Below are positions 16,699 to 25,696 of a DNA stretch of 44,085 nucleotides, one piece after another. The notes under the pieces were generated by a model. That model was not told where the DNA came from. It searched no databases and saw only the letters and a list, made by a program, of their open reading frames with translations. Position 1 is the first letter of the stretch, and each line of letters starts with the position of its first letter. The position numbers and the translations under genes were made by a program. The DNA is from Clostridiaceae bacterium (GTDB lineage: Bacteria; Bacillota; Clostridia; Peptostreptococcales; Natronincolaceae): the NCBI GenBank assembly GCA_020832135.1, contig JAFIFG010000096.1, forward strand, positions 1 through 44,085, read 5' to 3'.

Positions 16699-18558
16699 AT
16701 GTTTGAAAATAATAAATTCATAAAACAATTTACCGATATGATGTCGGAAGGTTTCATATTTATAGACACCTTTGGCAAAATTCAAATTTATAATAATAAG
16801 GCAAAGGAGATCTTTGGCATATTAGGTCATGAAGGTATAGGCCATGATGCTGGGAAAATAGAAGATGGAGATATAGTGATTATAAGCAATAATTGTTTTG
16901 GTAGAGATGACGGAAATCTACAGCCTGAAGATTTGAAATGTTTAGGAATGCATGATGAGAATATTCATGCAGGAAATAGCATTATAGTAGTAGGTGTCAT
17001 GAATAATGCAGCTATAGCACCTGTATATCTATATAAGCAGTTATCAGGCCTAGAAGAAAAATTACAATTAGATGTTACTTTCTTGAACCAAAAGCTACAT
17101 GCTGTAATAGATAATACAAATAAACACATAAAGATTAATGTAAATGATCAAAGCTTTTTATTGAATTTCCTGCAGGCTATAGGTCATATGGTTGTACTAG
17201 ATGGAAATAGCAAAAAGGTTAAATTTTATCAAACCAAGGGATATACAGCAAAACAAGAAAGTATAGGGCAATTATTAAGGGGCAGAAGCTATAGGGGAAA
17301 AGGAAGGAATGTAGAGGATTTTCCTGTTATAGATAAGAAGATATTTGATATCCACAGTGATAACGAAACGATTAAGGAGTTTTATGAAGTAGCCAAGGGT
17401 AAAAACCTTAGCTATGAAGAAAAATTTACAGAAATCAATGGACGATCTACTATTTGCACACTGAAACCTGTAAACGTAAATGATCAAAGGGTAGGGGCAG
17501 TGTTAAAAGTAGAAGATATTTCTGAAATAAGAAAAGTAATTAGAGAAAGAGATGAAGCACTTTTACATTTAGAACAAATGGAGGAGTTATTGAAGGAGGC
17601 TGAAAATACTTCAAAGCTGTTTCCTGAAATAATAGGGGAAAGTGAAGCAATGAGTCAGGTTAAGCAATTAGCTTATAAAGCATCAAAGTCAAATTCCACC
17701 GTGCTTATTTTAGGAGAAAGTGGCACCGGGAAAAGTATATTGGCAAATGCTATTCATAAGGCCAGTAAGTATCGAGAAAAACCCTTTATATACGTAAATA
17801 GTGGCAGTATACAAGAGCATCTTTTGGAGAGTGAATTGTTTGGATATGAAGGTGGTGCATTTACTGGAGCTAAAAAGGAAGGAAAAATAGGGATGTTTGA
17901 ACTGGCACACGGTGGAACTATTTTTTTGGATGAAATTGGAGAGATCTCTCCTGCTGTGCAAGTAAAGCTACTTCAAGTATTACAGAACAAAAATTTTTAT
18001 AGGGTAGGTGGCAATAAGAAGATTTCAGTAGATGTGAGGATTATTGCAGCCACTAATAAAAACCTTGAGGAAGAAATGGCTAAAAATAAATTCAGAGAAG
18101 ATTTATATTATAGGATCAATGTATTCCCTATATGGGCACCACCGTTAAGGGATAGAAAAGAAGATATTTATCCTCTTGTGCATAGTCTACTTCCTAAAAT
18201 ATGTTCTAGAATAGGTTGTCACCAAAAGAGGATATCAGGAGAGGCTCTTTATAAGCTTATGGAATATGATTGGCCAGGAAACGTTAGGGAATTAGAAAAT
18301 ATAGTGGAGAGAGCTGTTAATTTAGCAGAAGGCAACACCATTGTATCGAAGCATCTAATAACTGGTAGTAAAAAAATGAATAGTGTAAATATATCTTCAA
18401 GTATTGAAGGGATGAAAGAAGTTATAGCTAAGGCAGAAAAAAGGGCTATTGAAGAAGCTTTAAATATTTATGAAGGAAATAAGCAAGAGGCTATGAAGGC
18501 ATTAAAAATAGGAAAAACCAGTTTTTATGAGAAACTTAAAAAATACAATATAAAATAA
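16699..18558 (+). CDS. Sigma-54-dependent activator with PAS-type sensor region
   Basis: The ATG at 16699, with aagggtgg before it, gives 619 aa (a GTG 9 nt upstream is possible). The N-terminal 290 residues hold a PAS-like domain (MMSEGFIFIDTFGKIQIYNN) and a second sensor-like region. The AAA+ domain follows, with Walker A GESGTGKS (about 339), the sigma-54 contact loop GAFTGA (386-391) and Walker B GGTIFLDEIGE. A Fis-type helix-turn-helix ends it. It should open sigma-54 promoters. A good -24/-12 site lies 290 nt downstream, before the murein-peptide operon, which is the obvious target. The small-molecule signal is unknown. Confidence 0.93.
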   Translation: MFENNKFIKQFTDMMSEGFIFIDTFGKIQIYNNKAKEIFGILGHEGIGHDAGKIEDGDIVIISNNCFGRDDGNLQPEDLKCLGMHDENIHAGNSIIVVGVMNNAAIAPVYLYKQLSGLEEKLQLDVTFLNQKLHAVIDNTNKHIKINVNDQSFLLNFLQAIGHMVVLDGNSKKVKFYQTKGYTAKQESIGQLLRGRSYRGKGRNVEDFPVIDKKIFDIHSDNETIKEFYEVAKGKNLSYEEKFTEINGRSTICTLKPVNVNDQRVGAVLKVEDISEIRKVIRERDEALLHLEQMEELLKEAENTSKLFPEIIGESEAMSQVKQLAYKASKSNSTVLILGESGTGKSILANAIHKASKYREKPFIYVNSGSIQEHLLESELFGYEGGAFTGAKKEGKIGMFELAHGGTIFLDEIGEISPAVQVKLLQVLQNKNFYRVGGNKKISVDVRIIAATNKNLEEEMAKNKFREDLYYRINVFPIWAPPLRDRKEDIYPLVHSLLPKICSRIGCHQKRISGEALYKLMEYDWPGNVRELENIVERAVNLAEGNTIVSKHLITGSKKMNSVNISSSIEGMKEVIAKAEKRAIEEALNIYEGNKQEAMKALKIGKTSFYEKLKKYNIK

Positions 18559-18912
18559 AACTGAATTCAGGGGAGTCTGAGTAATATATCAAGAAAAAAG
18601 CCCGGAAAAACGGAAATCAGTTCGTTATTATGGAAAGTATTTAAATTAGGAAATCAGTGCTACTGGACAAGTAAATATAAATAATGGATTTATATTTCCG
18701 CAAAAAAGGAAACTTTTATCAGTTATGCTGCGGGGGTATTAGTCCAAAGGATAAGAAATTTATTTTTAATTCTTATCATTAAAGTGTGAAAATTCAAACC
18801 ATATTCCTTTATTCCAATTATTGAAAATGCACAGAATCAGTATAAATGGTATAATTATTGCATGTGTATATTTATAGAAAATTAATTATAGTTAAAGGGG
18901 ATGTAAAGCGTA
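18559..18912 (+). promoter_or_regulatory. Control region of the murein-peptide operon
   Basis: This 354-bp gap holds no gene. It contains a direct repeat ggaaatcagt (18612-18621 and 18649-18658), a perfect inverted repeat aaatataaa/tttatattt (18673-18681 and 18689-18697), another inverted repeat gataagaa/ttcttatc (18750-18757 and 18770-18777), and the sigma-54 site near its right end. The distances of about 150-235 bp from the promoter suit enhancer sites for the activator encoded just upstream. This is inference from position. Confidence 0.6.
18847..18862 (+). promoter_or_regulatory. Sigma-54 promoter (-24/-12)
   Basis: tggtataattattgca matches the sigma-54 consensus TGGCAC-N5-TTGCA at the invariant GG and GC, with the exact spacing and a full TTGCA element. 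Only C-to-T changes in the less conserved -24 flank differ. Transcription should start about 12 nt downstream, near 18873, leaving a 40-nt leader before the lysA-like gene. Confidence 0.8.
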
Positions 18913-20217
18913 ATGAATATGGGAGGTTTTACCAAACACTTCAATTTTTCAGATTGTGATACAGTAGAACTAGCAAAACAATATGGTACTCCTTTATATG
19001 TTATATCTGAAGATGTAATAAAGGATAGGTGCAACGAAATAAGAACCACCTTTTTAAATAAATATAGTAATACGAAAGCTGCATACGCCAGTAAAGCTTT
19101 CTTAACTTTAGCGATGTGCAAGATTATAGAAAGAGAAGGATTAGGGCTAGACATAGTATCTGGAGGAGAACTATATACAGCTTTAAAAGCAGAATATCCT
19201 ACAGAAGAAATTATGTTTCATGGCAACAACAAATCATGGGAAGAGCTGGAGCTAGCTGTTAAGCATGATGTTGGAAGAATTATTGTGGATAATTTATACG
19301 AACTAGATATATTAGAAGAAATCGCTAAACAATATGATAAAATAGTTAATATACAATTTAGAATTACTCCTGGTATAGAGGGAGAAACCCATAAGTATAT
19401 TGTCACAGGTCAAAAAGATTCTAAGTTCGGTATACCTCTTGAACCTTCCGCTATTCACGAAACTGTTAATAGGGTGATGGCATCACCAAATTTAGAACTT
19501 AAAGGATTTCACTTTCACCTTGGATCTCAGTTATTTGAAAACAACATATATGTAAAGGGAATTGAAGTTGTTACAAACTTAATGAAGGGACTTAAAGATC
19601 AACTTGGTTTAGAGGTGGCTGAGTTGAATGTGGGAGGTGGATTTGGAATACGTTATACAGAAAATGACCATCCAAAACCTCTGAGTTATTTTACCGATGC
19701 TGTTGTAGAGGCTATAGAGGCTGAATGTGCTAAACATGGTTTATCTATTCCTACCATAATAATAGAACCTGGAAGATGGGTTGTGGGAGAAGCAGGGGTT
19801 ACTCTTTATACGATGGGAGCTATCAAAGAGATTCCAGGTATTAGAACCTATGCCAGTATAGACGGAGGCTTTCCTGATAACCCTAGAACTGCATTATATC
19901 ATGCTAAATATGAGGCAGTGGTAGCCAATAAGTTTAATCAAGAACCCAAAATGACGGCTACTATAGCAGGTAAATGCTGTGAAACAGGTGATATATTAAT
20001 TTGGGATTTAAAGACTCCTGAAATAGAACCAGGAGATATTTTAGCCGTCTTAAGTACAGGTGCATATAACTTTTCTATGGCAAGTAATTACAATAAAATA
20101 CCTAGACCAGCAGTGGTGCTTATAAGCGAAGGTAGATCTAATGTAATTGTAGAAAGAGAAAATTATGATCATTTATTGGAACGAGATATCATTCCTCAAT
20201 ATTTAAAAAATAAATAA
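18913..20217 (+). CDS. lysA: Diaminopimelate decarboxylase-like PLP enzyme
   Basis: A 434-aa fold-type III PLP decarboxylase. AYASKAF places the PLP lysine at K61. HFHLGSQ, the phosphate-binding GGGFGIRY, EPGRWVV and the active-site CCETGD are all present. The family converts meso-diaminopimelate to lysine and CO2. Its position as first gene of a sigma-54-controlled set of murein-peptide enzymes suggests it handles diaminopimelate released from wall peptides, not biosynthesis; related decarboxylases act on ornithine or carboxynorspermidine. The ribosome binding site (aaagggg) is 12 nt from the ATG. Confidence 0.85.
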   Translation: MNMGGFTKHFNFSDCDTVELAKQYGTPLYVISEDVIKDRCNEIRTTFLNKYSNTKAAYASKAFLTLAMCKIIEREGLGLDIVSGGELYTALKAEYPTEEIMFHGNNKSWEELELAVKHDVGRIIVDNLYELDILEEIAKQYDKIVNIQFRITPGIEGETHKYIVTGQKDSKFGIPLEPSAIHETVNRVMASPNLELKGFHFHLGSQLFENNIYVKGIEVVTNLMKGLKDQLGLEVAELNVGGGFGIRYTENDHPKPLSYFTDAVVEAIEAECAKHGLSIPTIIIEPGRWVVGEAGVTLYTMGAIKEIPGIRTYASIDGGFPDNPRTALYHAKYEAVVANKFNQEPKMTATIAGKCCETGDILIWDLKTPEIEPGDILAVLSTGAYNFSMASNYNKIPRPAVVLISEGRSNVIVERENYDHLLERDIIPQYLKNK

Positions 20218-20236
20218 GTGAGCCTGGAGGGGTATT

Positions 20237-21325
20237 ATGAAGATTATTGATATAAAGTTGGGACATATTTCTGTCCCTCTAACAACCCCCTTTAAAACTG
20301 CATTAAGAACGGTAAACAGCATAGAAAATGTAGTTGTAAAGGTGATTACAGATACAGGAAATATAGGGTATGGTGAGGCTGCTCCAACTGCTGTTATTAC
20401 GGGAGACACCCTGCCCTCTATAAGAGGTGCTATAGAGGATTGTATAAAACCTCAGCTAATAGGGTTGGAAATTGAGAATTTAGAAGAAATTATGAAAAGA
20501 TTGGACAAGTCCCTTTTAAAAAATACAAGTGCAAAAGCAGCCGTAGATATAGCTATTTATGATTTGTATGGACAACTTTACAAAGCTCCCTTGTATAGAC
20601 TTTTAGGGGGATATAGAAAAGAAATTACTACAGATATAACCATTAGTGTCAATGAACCTGAAGAGATGGCAAAGGATAGTTTGGATGCTATTAAAAGGGG
20701 TTATAAAACATTAAAAATTAAAGTAGGAAAAGATGCTAAAATAGATTTAATGCGTCTGAAGGCTATTAGAGATGCAGTAGGTTATGATATCGATTTAAGG
20801 TTAGATGCTAATCAAGGCTGGAAGCCTAAAGAGGCTGTCCTTATATTAAGACAAATGGAGGATGCAGGATTAGATATTGAATTAGTGGAACAACCAGTGT
20901 TAGCCCACGATTTTGAAGGGTTAAAGCTAGTGACAAATAACGTAAATATACCGGTAATGGCAGATGAAAGCATGTTTTCTCCTAAGGATGCAGTAAGGCT
21001 TTTGGAAATGAGGGCAGTTGATTTAGTCAATATAAAATTAATGAAAACTGGTGGAATACATAATGCATTAAAAATATGTTCTGTTGCAGAAATCTATGGT
21101 GTGGAATGTATGATGGGCTGTATGTTGGAAAGTAAGATCAGTGTAACTGCTGCAGTTCATTTAGCTGCTGCCAAAAGTATCATTACCAAAATTGATTTAG
21201 ATGGACCTAGTTTATGCAGTGTAGACCCCTTTGATGGTGGTGCACTTTTCAAGGATGAAAAAATACTATTGACAGATCAATCAGGTCTTGGTTTCAAACA
21301 TATTTCAGAGGAATCTTTCAAATAA
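20237..21325 (+). CDS. Dipeptide epimerase (L-Ala-D/L-Glu epimerase)
   Basis: A 362-aa enolase-superfamily enzyme. LKIKVGK holds the two catalytic lysine positions of the KxK motif. The metal ligands are in LRLDANQGW, ELVEQPV and MADES, and KLMKTGG carries the opposite catalytic lysine. Family members of this type epimerise L-Ala-D-Glu from murein peptides to L-Ala-L-Glu, as YkfB and YcjG do. It follows lysA by 19 nt and precedes the permease pair, which fits a muropeptide degradation pathway. Confidence 0.9.
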   Translation: MKIIDIKLGHISVPLTTPFKTALRTVNSIENVVVKVITDTGNIGYGEAAPTAVITGDTLPSIRGAIEDCIKPQLIGLEIENLEEIMKRLDKSLLKNTSAKAAVDIAIYDLYGQLYKAPLYRLLGGYRKEITTDITISVNEPEEMAKDSLDAIKRGYKTLKIKVGKDAKIDLMRLKAIRDAVGYDIDLRLDANQGWKPKEAVLILRQMEDAGLDIELVEQPVLAHDFEGLKLVTNNVNIPVMADESMFSPKDAVRLLEMRAVDLVNIKLMKTGGIHNALKICSVAEIYGVECMMGCMLESKISVTAAVHLAAAKSIITKIDLDGPSLCSVDPFDGGALFKDEKILLTDQSGLGFKHISEESFK

Positions 21326-21459
21326 AAAGCATGTTAGAATTTAAAGTATTCAATAAGATAATCAAAAAATGTATGGGTTGGAGGTGAAGGGACAGAAGTT
21401 TCATATGTATAGATTTTAAAAGTTAATTTAAATTTTATTTTAAAAAGGAGGACATTTAT

Positions 21460-22077
21460 ATGATTAATGTTGTTTGGTTTTTAATGATAGCAGTAGGTGT
21501 TATCGTAGGGGCCTTTACTGGGAACCTTGATGCCATCACCGACTCAGCTATTGGTAGTGCAAGAACTGCAGTGGATTTATCTTTAGGATTAATAGGAACT
21601 ATGGCTTTATGGCTTGGAATTATGAAGATTGCGGAAGAATCTGGACTTATTAAAACGATTGCTAAAGGTTTAAGATTTATTATGGTACCACTTTTCCCAG
21701 AGGTACCGGAGGATCATCCAGCAATGGGGGCTATGATTATGAATATGGCAGCCAATATACTGGGATTAGGAAATGCTGCTACACCTTTAGGATTAAAAGC
21801 AATGCAAGAATTACAAGAGCTTAACCCTCATAAGGATACAGCCAGTAATGCAATGTGTACTTTTTTAGCGATTAATACTTCTTCTTTAACATTAATCCCT
21901 GCAACAGTTATTGGTATTCGTGCTGCTGCAGATTCAGCTAATCCAACAGAAATTATAGGGCCGGTTATTGTGGCAACATTAGTTTCCACTACAGTAGCGA
22001 TTATATCAGTAAAGCTATTGCAAAAATTACCTATATTCCAAATCAAACTAGAAAATATTGAAGAAGCAAGTAACTAA
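21460..22077 (+). CDS. spmA: SpmA-like membrane protein (nucleoside-recognition Gate domain)
   Basis: A 205-aa membrane protein with AAGGAGG before its ATG and about five hydrophobic segments. GTMALWLGIMKIAEESGL, MNMAANILGLGNAATPLGL and the NTSSLTLIPATVIGIRAAA region are characteristic of SpmA. In Bacillus SpmA/SpmB affect spore-core dehydration. Here the pair is embedded in a catabolic operon instead, so it may serve as a permease. The stop is 15 nt from spmB. Confidence 0.88.
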   Translation: MINVVWFLMIAVGVIVGAFTGNLDAITDSAIGSARTAVDLSLGLIGTMALWLGIMKIAEESGLIKTIAKGLRFIMVPLFPEVPEDHPAMGAMIMNMAANILGLGNAATPLGLKAMQELQELNPHKDTASNAMCTFLAINTSSLTLIPATVIGIRAAADSANPTEIIGPVIVATLVSTTVAIISVKLLQKLPIFQIKLENIEEASN

Positions 22078-22092
22078 TAGGAGGGATTAAAT

Positions 22093-22632
22093 ATGTTTAT
22101 TAATATTATTAATAGTATTTCTGTAGGGGCGATACCTTTTATCCTATTATTGATACCAGCATATGGTTTCTTTAAAAAAGTAAAAGTATATGAGGCATTT
22201 ACTGATGGAGCAAAAGAAGGATTTAATACAGCCGTTAGAATTATTCCTTTCTTGGTGGCGATGCTAGTAGCTATAGGAATCTTTAGAGCTTCTGGAGCAA
22301 TGGATATATTGGTTAATTTAGTAAGTCCTATTACTGGTCTAATAGGTATGCCTGGAGAAGTATTACCAATGGCTATTATGAGACCACTGTCAGGTGGCGG
22401 TGCTTCTGGTCTTATGAGTGAATTAATTACGAATTATGGTCCAGATTCAATGATTGGTAGAATGGCATCTGTTATGCAGGGCTCAACAGAGACAACCTTT
22501 TATGTATTAGCAGTATACTTTGGATCAGTAGCTATTAAAAAGACAAGACATGCTCTACCTGCAGGATTAATTGCAGATGCTGCTGGTATTATTGCAGCGG
22601 TTCTTGTAGTAAGAGTAATGTTTGGTGCATAA
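22093..22632 (+). CDS. spmB: SpmB-like membrane protein (nucleoside-recognition Gate domain)
   Basis: A 179-aa membrane protein. The N-terminal helix SVGAIPFILLLIPAYGFFKK, the loop AIMRPLSGGGASGLM and the GSTETTFYVLAVYFGSV segment are typical of SpmB. It forms the usual pair with SpmA, sharing the Gate domain of nucleoside transporters. A hairpin follows its stop, so the downstream genes may be expressed at a lower level. Confidence 0.9.
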   Translation: MFINIINSISVGAIPFILLLIPAYGFFKKVKVYEAFTDGAKEGFNTAVRIIPFLVAMLVAIGIFRASGAMDILVNLVSPITGLIGMPGEVLPMAIMRPLSGGGASGLMSELITNYGPDSMIGRMASVMQGSTETTFYVLAVYFGSVAIKKTRHALPAGLIADAAGIIAAVLVVRVMFGA

Positions 22633-22646
22633 AAACATATAATAAG

Positions 22647-22667
22647 AGGGGCTATTTATTAGCCCCT
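22647..22667 (+). terminator. Intra-operon hairpin after spmB
   Basis: Perfect 8-bp stem aggggcta / tagcccct with a 5-nt loop, followed by ttaaaatt. It lies between spmB and the LD-carboxypeptidase gene. No clear promoter follows, so it probably attenuates and does not end the transcript. Confidence 0.65.
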
Positions 22668-22697
22668 TTAAAATTCTAAAAAAGGTGGGGACAAATT

Positions 22698-23627
22698 ATG
22701 ATAAAACCAAAGGCATTAAAAAAGGGAGACACAATAGGTATTATAGGTCCTTCTAGTCCTTCTGTAGAAGGAAAGTTAGAGTCAGCGGTTCAAGAACTAA
22801 CTGCATTAGGATATAAAGTAAAGTTAACAGAAAGTTGCCATGCAACTCATGGTTATTTAGCAGGGGCAGATGACCAAAGAGCAGCAGATTTTAATAATAT
22901 GTTTCGAGACAAAGAAGTGCAGGGGATCATCTGTCTAAGGGGTGGCTATGGTGCCATGAAAATACTACATAAAGTTGATGTAGAGGTCATCAAAAACAAT
23001 CCAAAGGTTTTTGTTGGCTATAGTGATATTACTGCTCTACATCTTTTAATGAATCAAAGATGTAATCTTGTAACTTTTCATGGTCCAATGGTCGCCAGTG
23101 ATTTCGCTGGAGGGCTAGGTGATTTTTGCAAAGAATCCTTTTTAAAGGCTGTTACAAAGTCTGAAGCAATGGGCTTAATTCAAAATCCTACAGATGTGGA
23201 CATTCAGTGTCTTGTTGAAGGGGAAGCAGAAGGCGAGATTGTAGGAGGAAACTTAGCTTTAGTTAGTGGCACTATGGGAACTCCAGATGAGATAGATACA
23301 AAGGACAAGATATTATTTTTAGAAGAAATAGGAGAGGAACCCTATAGAGTTGATCGTATGCTGACACAATTAGCATTAGCTGGAAAGTTTGATGATGCTG
23401 TTGGGATTATACTAGGAGATTGGAATAATTGTGAATCTAAAAAACATGCTAATAGTTTAACTTTAATGGATGTATTTAAGGAAATTATTGTGCCCTTTAA
23501 AAAGCCTACGATATATAATTTAAAAGCAGGACATTGTACACCGAAGGTAACACTTCCTTTTGGTGTAAGAGCAAATTTAAATGCAACAGAAGGAAAAGTA
23601 TATATTAAGGAGGCTGCCACTATATAA
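22698..23627 (+). CDS. LD-carboxypeptidase (peptidase family S66)
   Basis: A 309-aa protein. IIGPSSPS at the start, LRGGYGAMK, the nucleophile serine in GYSDITALH, the FHGPM motif, the glutamate region LFLEEIGEEPYRVDRML and the histidine in LKAGHCTPKV match LdcA-type peptidases. They remove the terminal D-alanine from murein tetrapeptides in the cytoplasm. Its role fits the epimerase and decarboxylase encoded upstream. The stop codon overlaps the next start by one base. Confidence 0.93.
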   Translation: MIKPKALKKGDTIGIIGPSSPSVEGKLESAVQELTALGYKVKLTESCHATHGYLAGADDQRAADFNNMFRDKEVQGIICLRGGYGAMKILHKVDVEVIKNNPKVFVGYSDITALHLLMNQRCNLVTFHGPMVASDFAGGLGDFCKESFLKAVTKSEAMGLIQNPTDVDIQCLVEGEAEGEIVGGNLALVSGTMGTPDEIDTKDKILFLEEIGEEPYRVDRMLTQLALAGKFDDAVGIILGDWNNCESKKHANSLTLMDVFKEIIVPFKKPTIYNLKAGHCTPKVTLPFGVRANLNATEGKVYIKEAATI

Positions 23628-24826
23628 TGATACAACATCCTATATTACAGGAAGCAGAAAAATTAAAGGATTGGTTGATTGACATAAGACGAGACTTTCA
23701 TCGAAATCCTGAGTTGGGGATGGAGGAATTTAGAACAAAGAAGAAAATCATTGAATACCTGAAGGAAATGCATATAGAAGTCATAACGGATATAGCTGGG
23801 CCAGCTGTTGTGGGAATGATTACAGGGAAATCACCTGGAAAAACAGTAGCCCTAAGGGCTGACATGGATGCATTGCCGATTGAAGATATAAAAAAAGTAG
23901 ACTACAAATCAACCAGTAAAGGAAAAATGCATGCATGTGGCCATGATGCCCATATGACGGTTTTACTAGGTGCGGCTAAGATGTTAAAGGCTAGAGAAGA
24001 GAAAATCAAAGGTACAGTAAAGCTATTTTTCCAACCAGCAGAGGAGACAGTCGGTGGAGCAAAGCCTATGATCGAAGCAGGGGTGATGGAAAACCCTAAG
24101 GTGGATGCAGTATTTGGTTTGCATGTATCTCCTGAAATGCCGACGGGTAAAATAGGTGTGAAGTACAGTCAAATGAATGCCTCCTCCGATACTATTAAAA
24201 TAACCATAAAGGGTGAAAGCACCCATGGAGCTTACCCCCATGCAGGAATTGATGCTATAGCAGTAACTGGACAGGTAATCACTGCTCTACAGACAATTGT
24301 CAGTAGGAATGTGGACCCTAGAAAATCTGCCGTTATCACCCTAGGAACCATCCAGGGGGGAACCCAAGGAAATATTATAGCCAATAAGGTAGAATTGGTG
24401 GGAACTGTTAGAACACTTGACCCAGATACTAGAAGTATGGTGATAGATAGAATGAGAAGAACAATAGAAGGTGTAACAGAAGGCTTGGGAGCAAAAGGGG
24501 AACTTCATAGGGAAGAGGGATATCCTGCTTTAATAAATGAAGATACCATGGTGGATTTAGTTGCTTTGAATGGAGAAAAACTGTTGGGTAAAGAAAATGT
24601 TCATAGAGTGAAATCCACAAGTTTAGGTGTAGAGGACTTTGCTTACTTCTTACAGGAGGCAAAGGGAGCCTTTTATAGATTAGGCTGTAAAAATGAAGAA
24701 AAAGGTATTGTATATCCAGGACATAATGAACTTTTTGACATAGATGAAGATTGTCTCCCTATAGGAGTGGCACTACAGGTAAAAAATGCACTAAGCTTTC
24801 TAGCAGGAGAGGATTTATATGAATAA
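23627..24826 (+). CDS. M20-family amidohydrolase/peptidase
   Basis: A 399-aa zinc hydrolase with AAGGAGG 12 nt upstream. RRDFHRNPELGMEE, RADMDALPIED, the metal-binding MHACGHDAHM and FFQPAEETVGGA are typical of the M20D group (hippurate hydrolase, N-acyl-amino-acid and N-acetyl-diaminopimelate deacetylases). In this operon it may split the dipeptide or a diaminopimelate-containing peptide made by the neighbouring enzymes. The exact substrate is not visible. It overlaps both neighbours slightly. Confidence 0.9.
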   Translation: MIQHPILQEAEKLKDWLIDIRRDFHRNPELGMEEFRTKKKIIEYLKEMHIEVITDIAGPAVVGMITGKSPGKTVALRADMDALPIEDIKKVDYKSTSKGKMHACGHDAHMTVLLGAAKMLKAREEKIKGTVKLFFQPAEETVGGAKPMIEAGVMENPKVDAVFGLHVSPEMPTGKIGVKYSQMNASSDTIKITIKGESTHGAYPHAGIDAIAVTGQVITALQTIVSRNVDPRKSAVITLGTIQGGTQGNIIANKVELVGTVRTLDPDTRSMVIDRMRRTIEGVTEGLGAKGELHREEGYPALINEDTMVDLVALNGEKLLGKENVHRVKSTSLGVEDFAYFLQEAKGAFYRLGCKNEEKGIVYPGHNELFDIDEDCLPIGVALQVKNALSFLAGEDLYE

Positions 24827-25670
24827 CCTTAGAGAAAAGATAAAAGCACATATTGATGGTGTAGATGGGACTGTAGGGTTATATATAAAACATCTTGGTA
24901 GTGGTGAAGAACTTGTAATAAATCAAGATGAAAGATTTCATGCTGCCAGTATTATAAAAATCCCAATTCTTTGGGAGGCACTAAGACAAGTAGATGTAGG
25001 GGATAAAAGTCTTCAAGATAAAATTCCTTTAAGGAAAGAAGAAAAAGTTGGTGGTTGTGGTGTGTTATCGCTCCTTCACGATGGAATAGAAGTGACATTA
25101 GAGGATTTGTTACATTTAATGATTGATGTTAGCGACAATACAGCCACCAATATGCTTATCGATTACTTAGGAAAAGACCATATAAATACTACCTTAAAAC
25201 AATTGGATATGCATAATACCTACCTAGCTAGAAAGTTGATGGTTGTACTCCCTGGCACCTATAGCTATACTACACCAAAAGATATAGGAAATATGTTAGA
25301 AGGATTTGTTGCATATAAAGGGTTAAGTAAAGAATCTGCTGAAAAGGCACTTGAAATACTAGACAAACAACAATTAAATGATTGTTTCTCAAAAGAGTTA
25401 AATCTTTGTGGAGCATGTGGAAATAGAGTAGGGCATAATAATTTATGTAGCGGTTGTCAAAGTTCAATGTCCGAGGTGGATGCTATACCTGTGAAATTTC
25501 CTCATAAAACAGGTGAAATAGTAGGGGTAGTACATGATGCAGGTATTATGGATATTGATGGAGAAAAAATTGTATTAGTAGGCTTAACAAAACAGTTGAA
25601 AAATAACCACATAGGACATCAATTACTAAGTAATATAGGTGTTGAAGTTTATAAGTATTTTAAAAGGTGA
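24819..25670 (+). CDS. Class A beta-lactamase-fold serine hydrolase with a zinc-ribbon-like insertion
   Basis: A 283-aa protein with the three penicillin-interacting motifs: SIIK (S44-K47), SDN (105-107) and KTG (230-232). There is no signal peptide, so it is cytoplasmic, unlike resistance beta-lactamases, and is more likely a peptidase or amidase of the murein-peptide operon. Between the helix before KTG and the KTG strand lies an unusual segment, LCGACGNRVGHNNLCSGC, with cysteines C197, C200, C210 and C213 as in a zinc ribbon. The gene overlaps the M20 gene by 8 nt and ends inside a terminator. Confidence 0.85.
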   Translation: MNNLREKIKAHIDGVDGTVGLYIKHLGSGEELVINQDERFHAASIIKIPILWEALRQVDVGDKSLQDKIPLRKEEKVGGCGVLSLLHDGIEVTLEDLLHLMIDVSDNTATNMLIDYLGKDHINTTLKQLDMHNTYLARKLMVVLPGTYSYTTPKDIGNMLEGFVAYKGLSKESAEKALEILDKQQLNDCFSKELNLCGACGNRVGHNNLCSGCQSSMSEVDAIPVKFPHKTGEIVGVVHDAGIMDIDGEKIVLVGLTKQLKNNHIGHQLLSNIGVEVYKYFKR

Positions 25671-25689
25671 TGCCTCTGCATCACCTTTT
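25662..25689. terminator. Terminator of the murein-peptide operon
   Basis: Perfect 12-bp stem aaaaggtgatgc / gcatcacctttt with a 4-nt loop, followed by tatt. It overlaps the beta-lactamase-like stop codon and also faces the convergent old yellow enzyme gene. Confidence 0.9.
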
Positions 25690-25696
25690 ATTAAAG

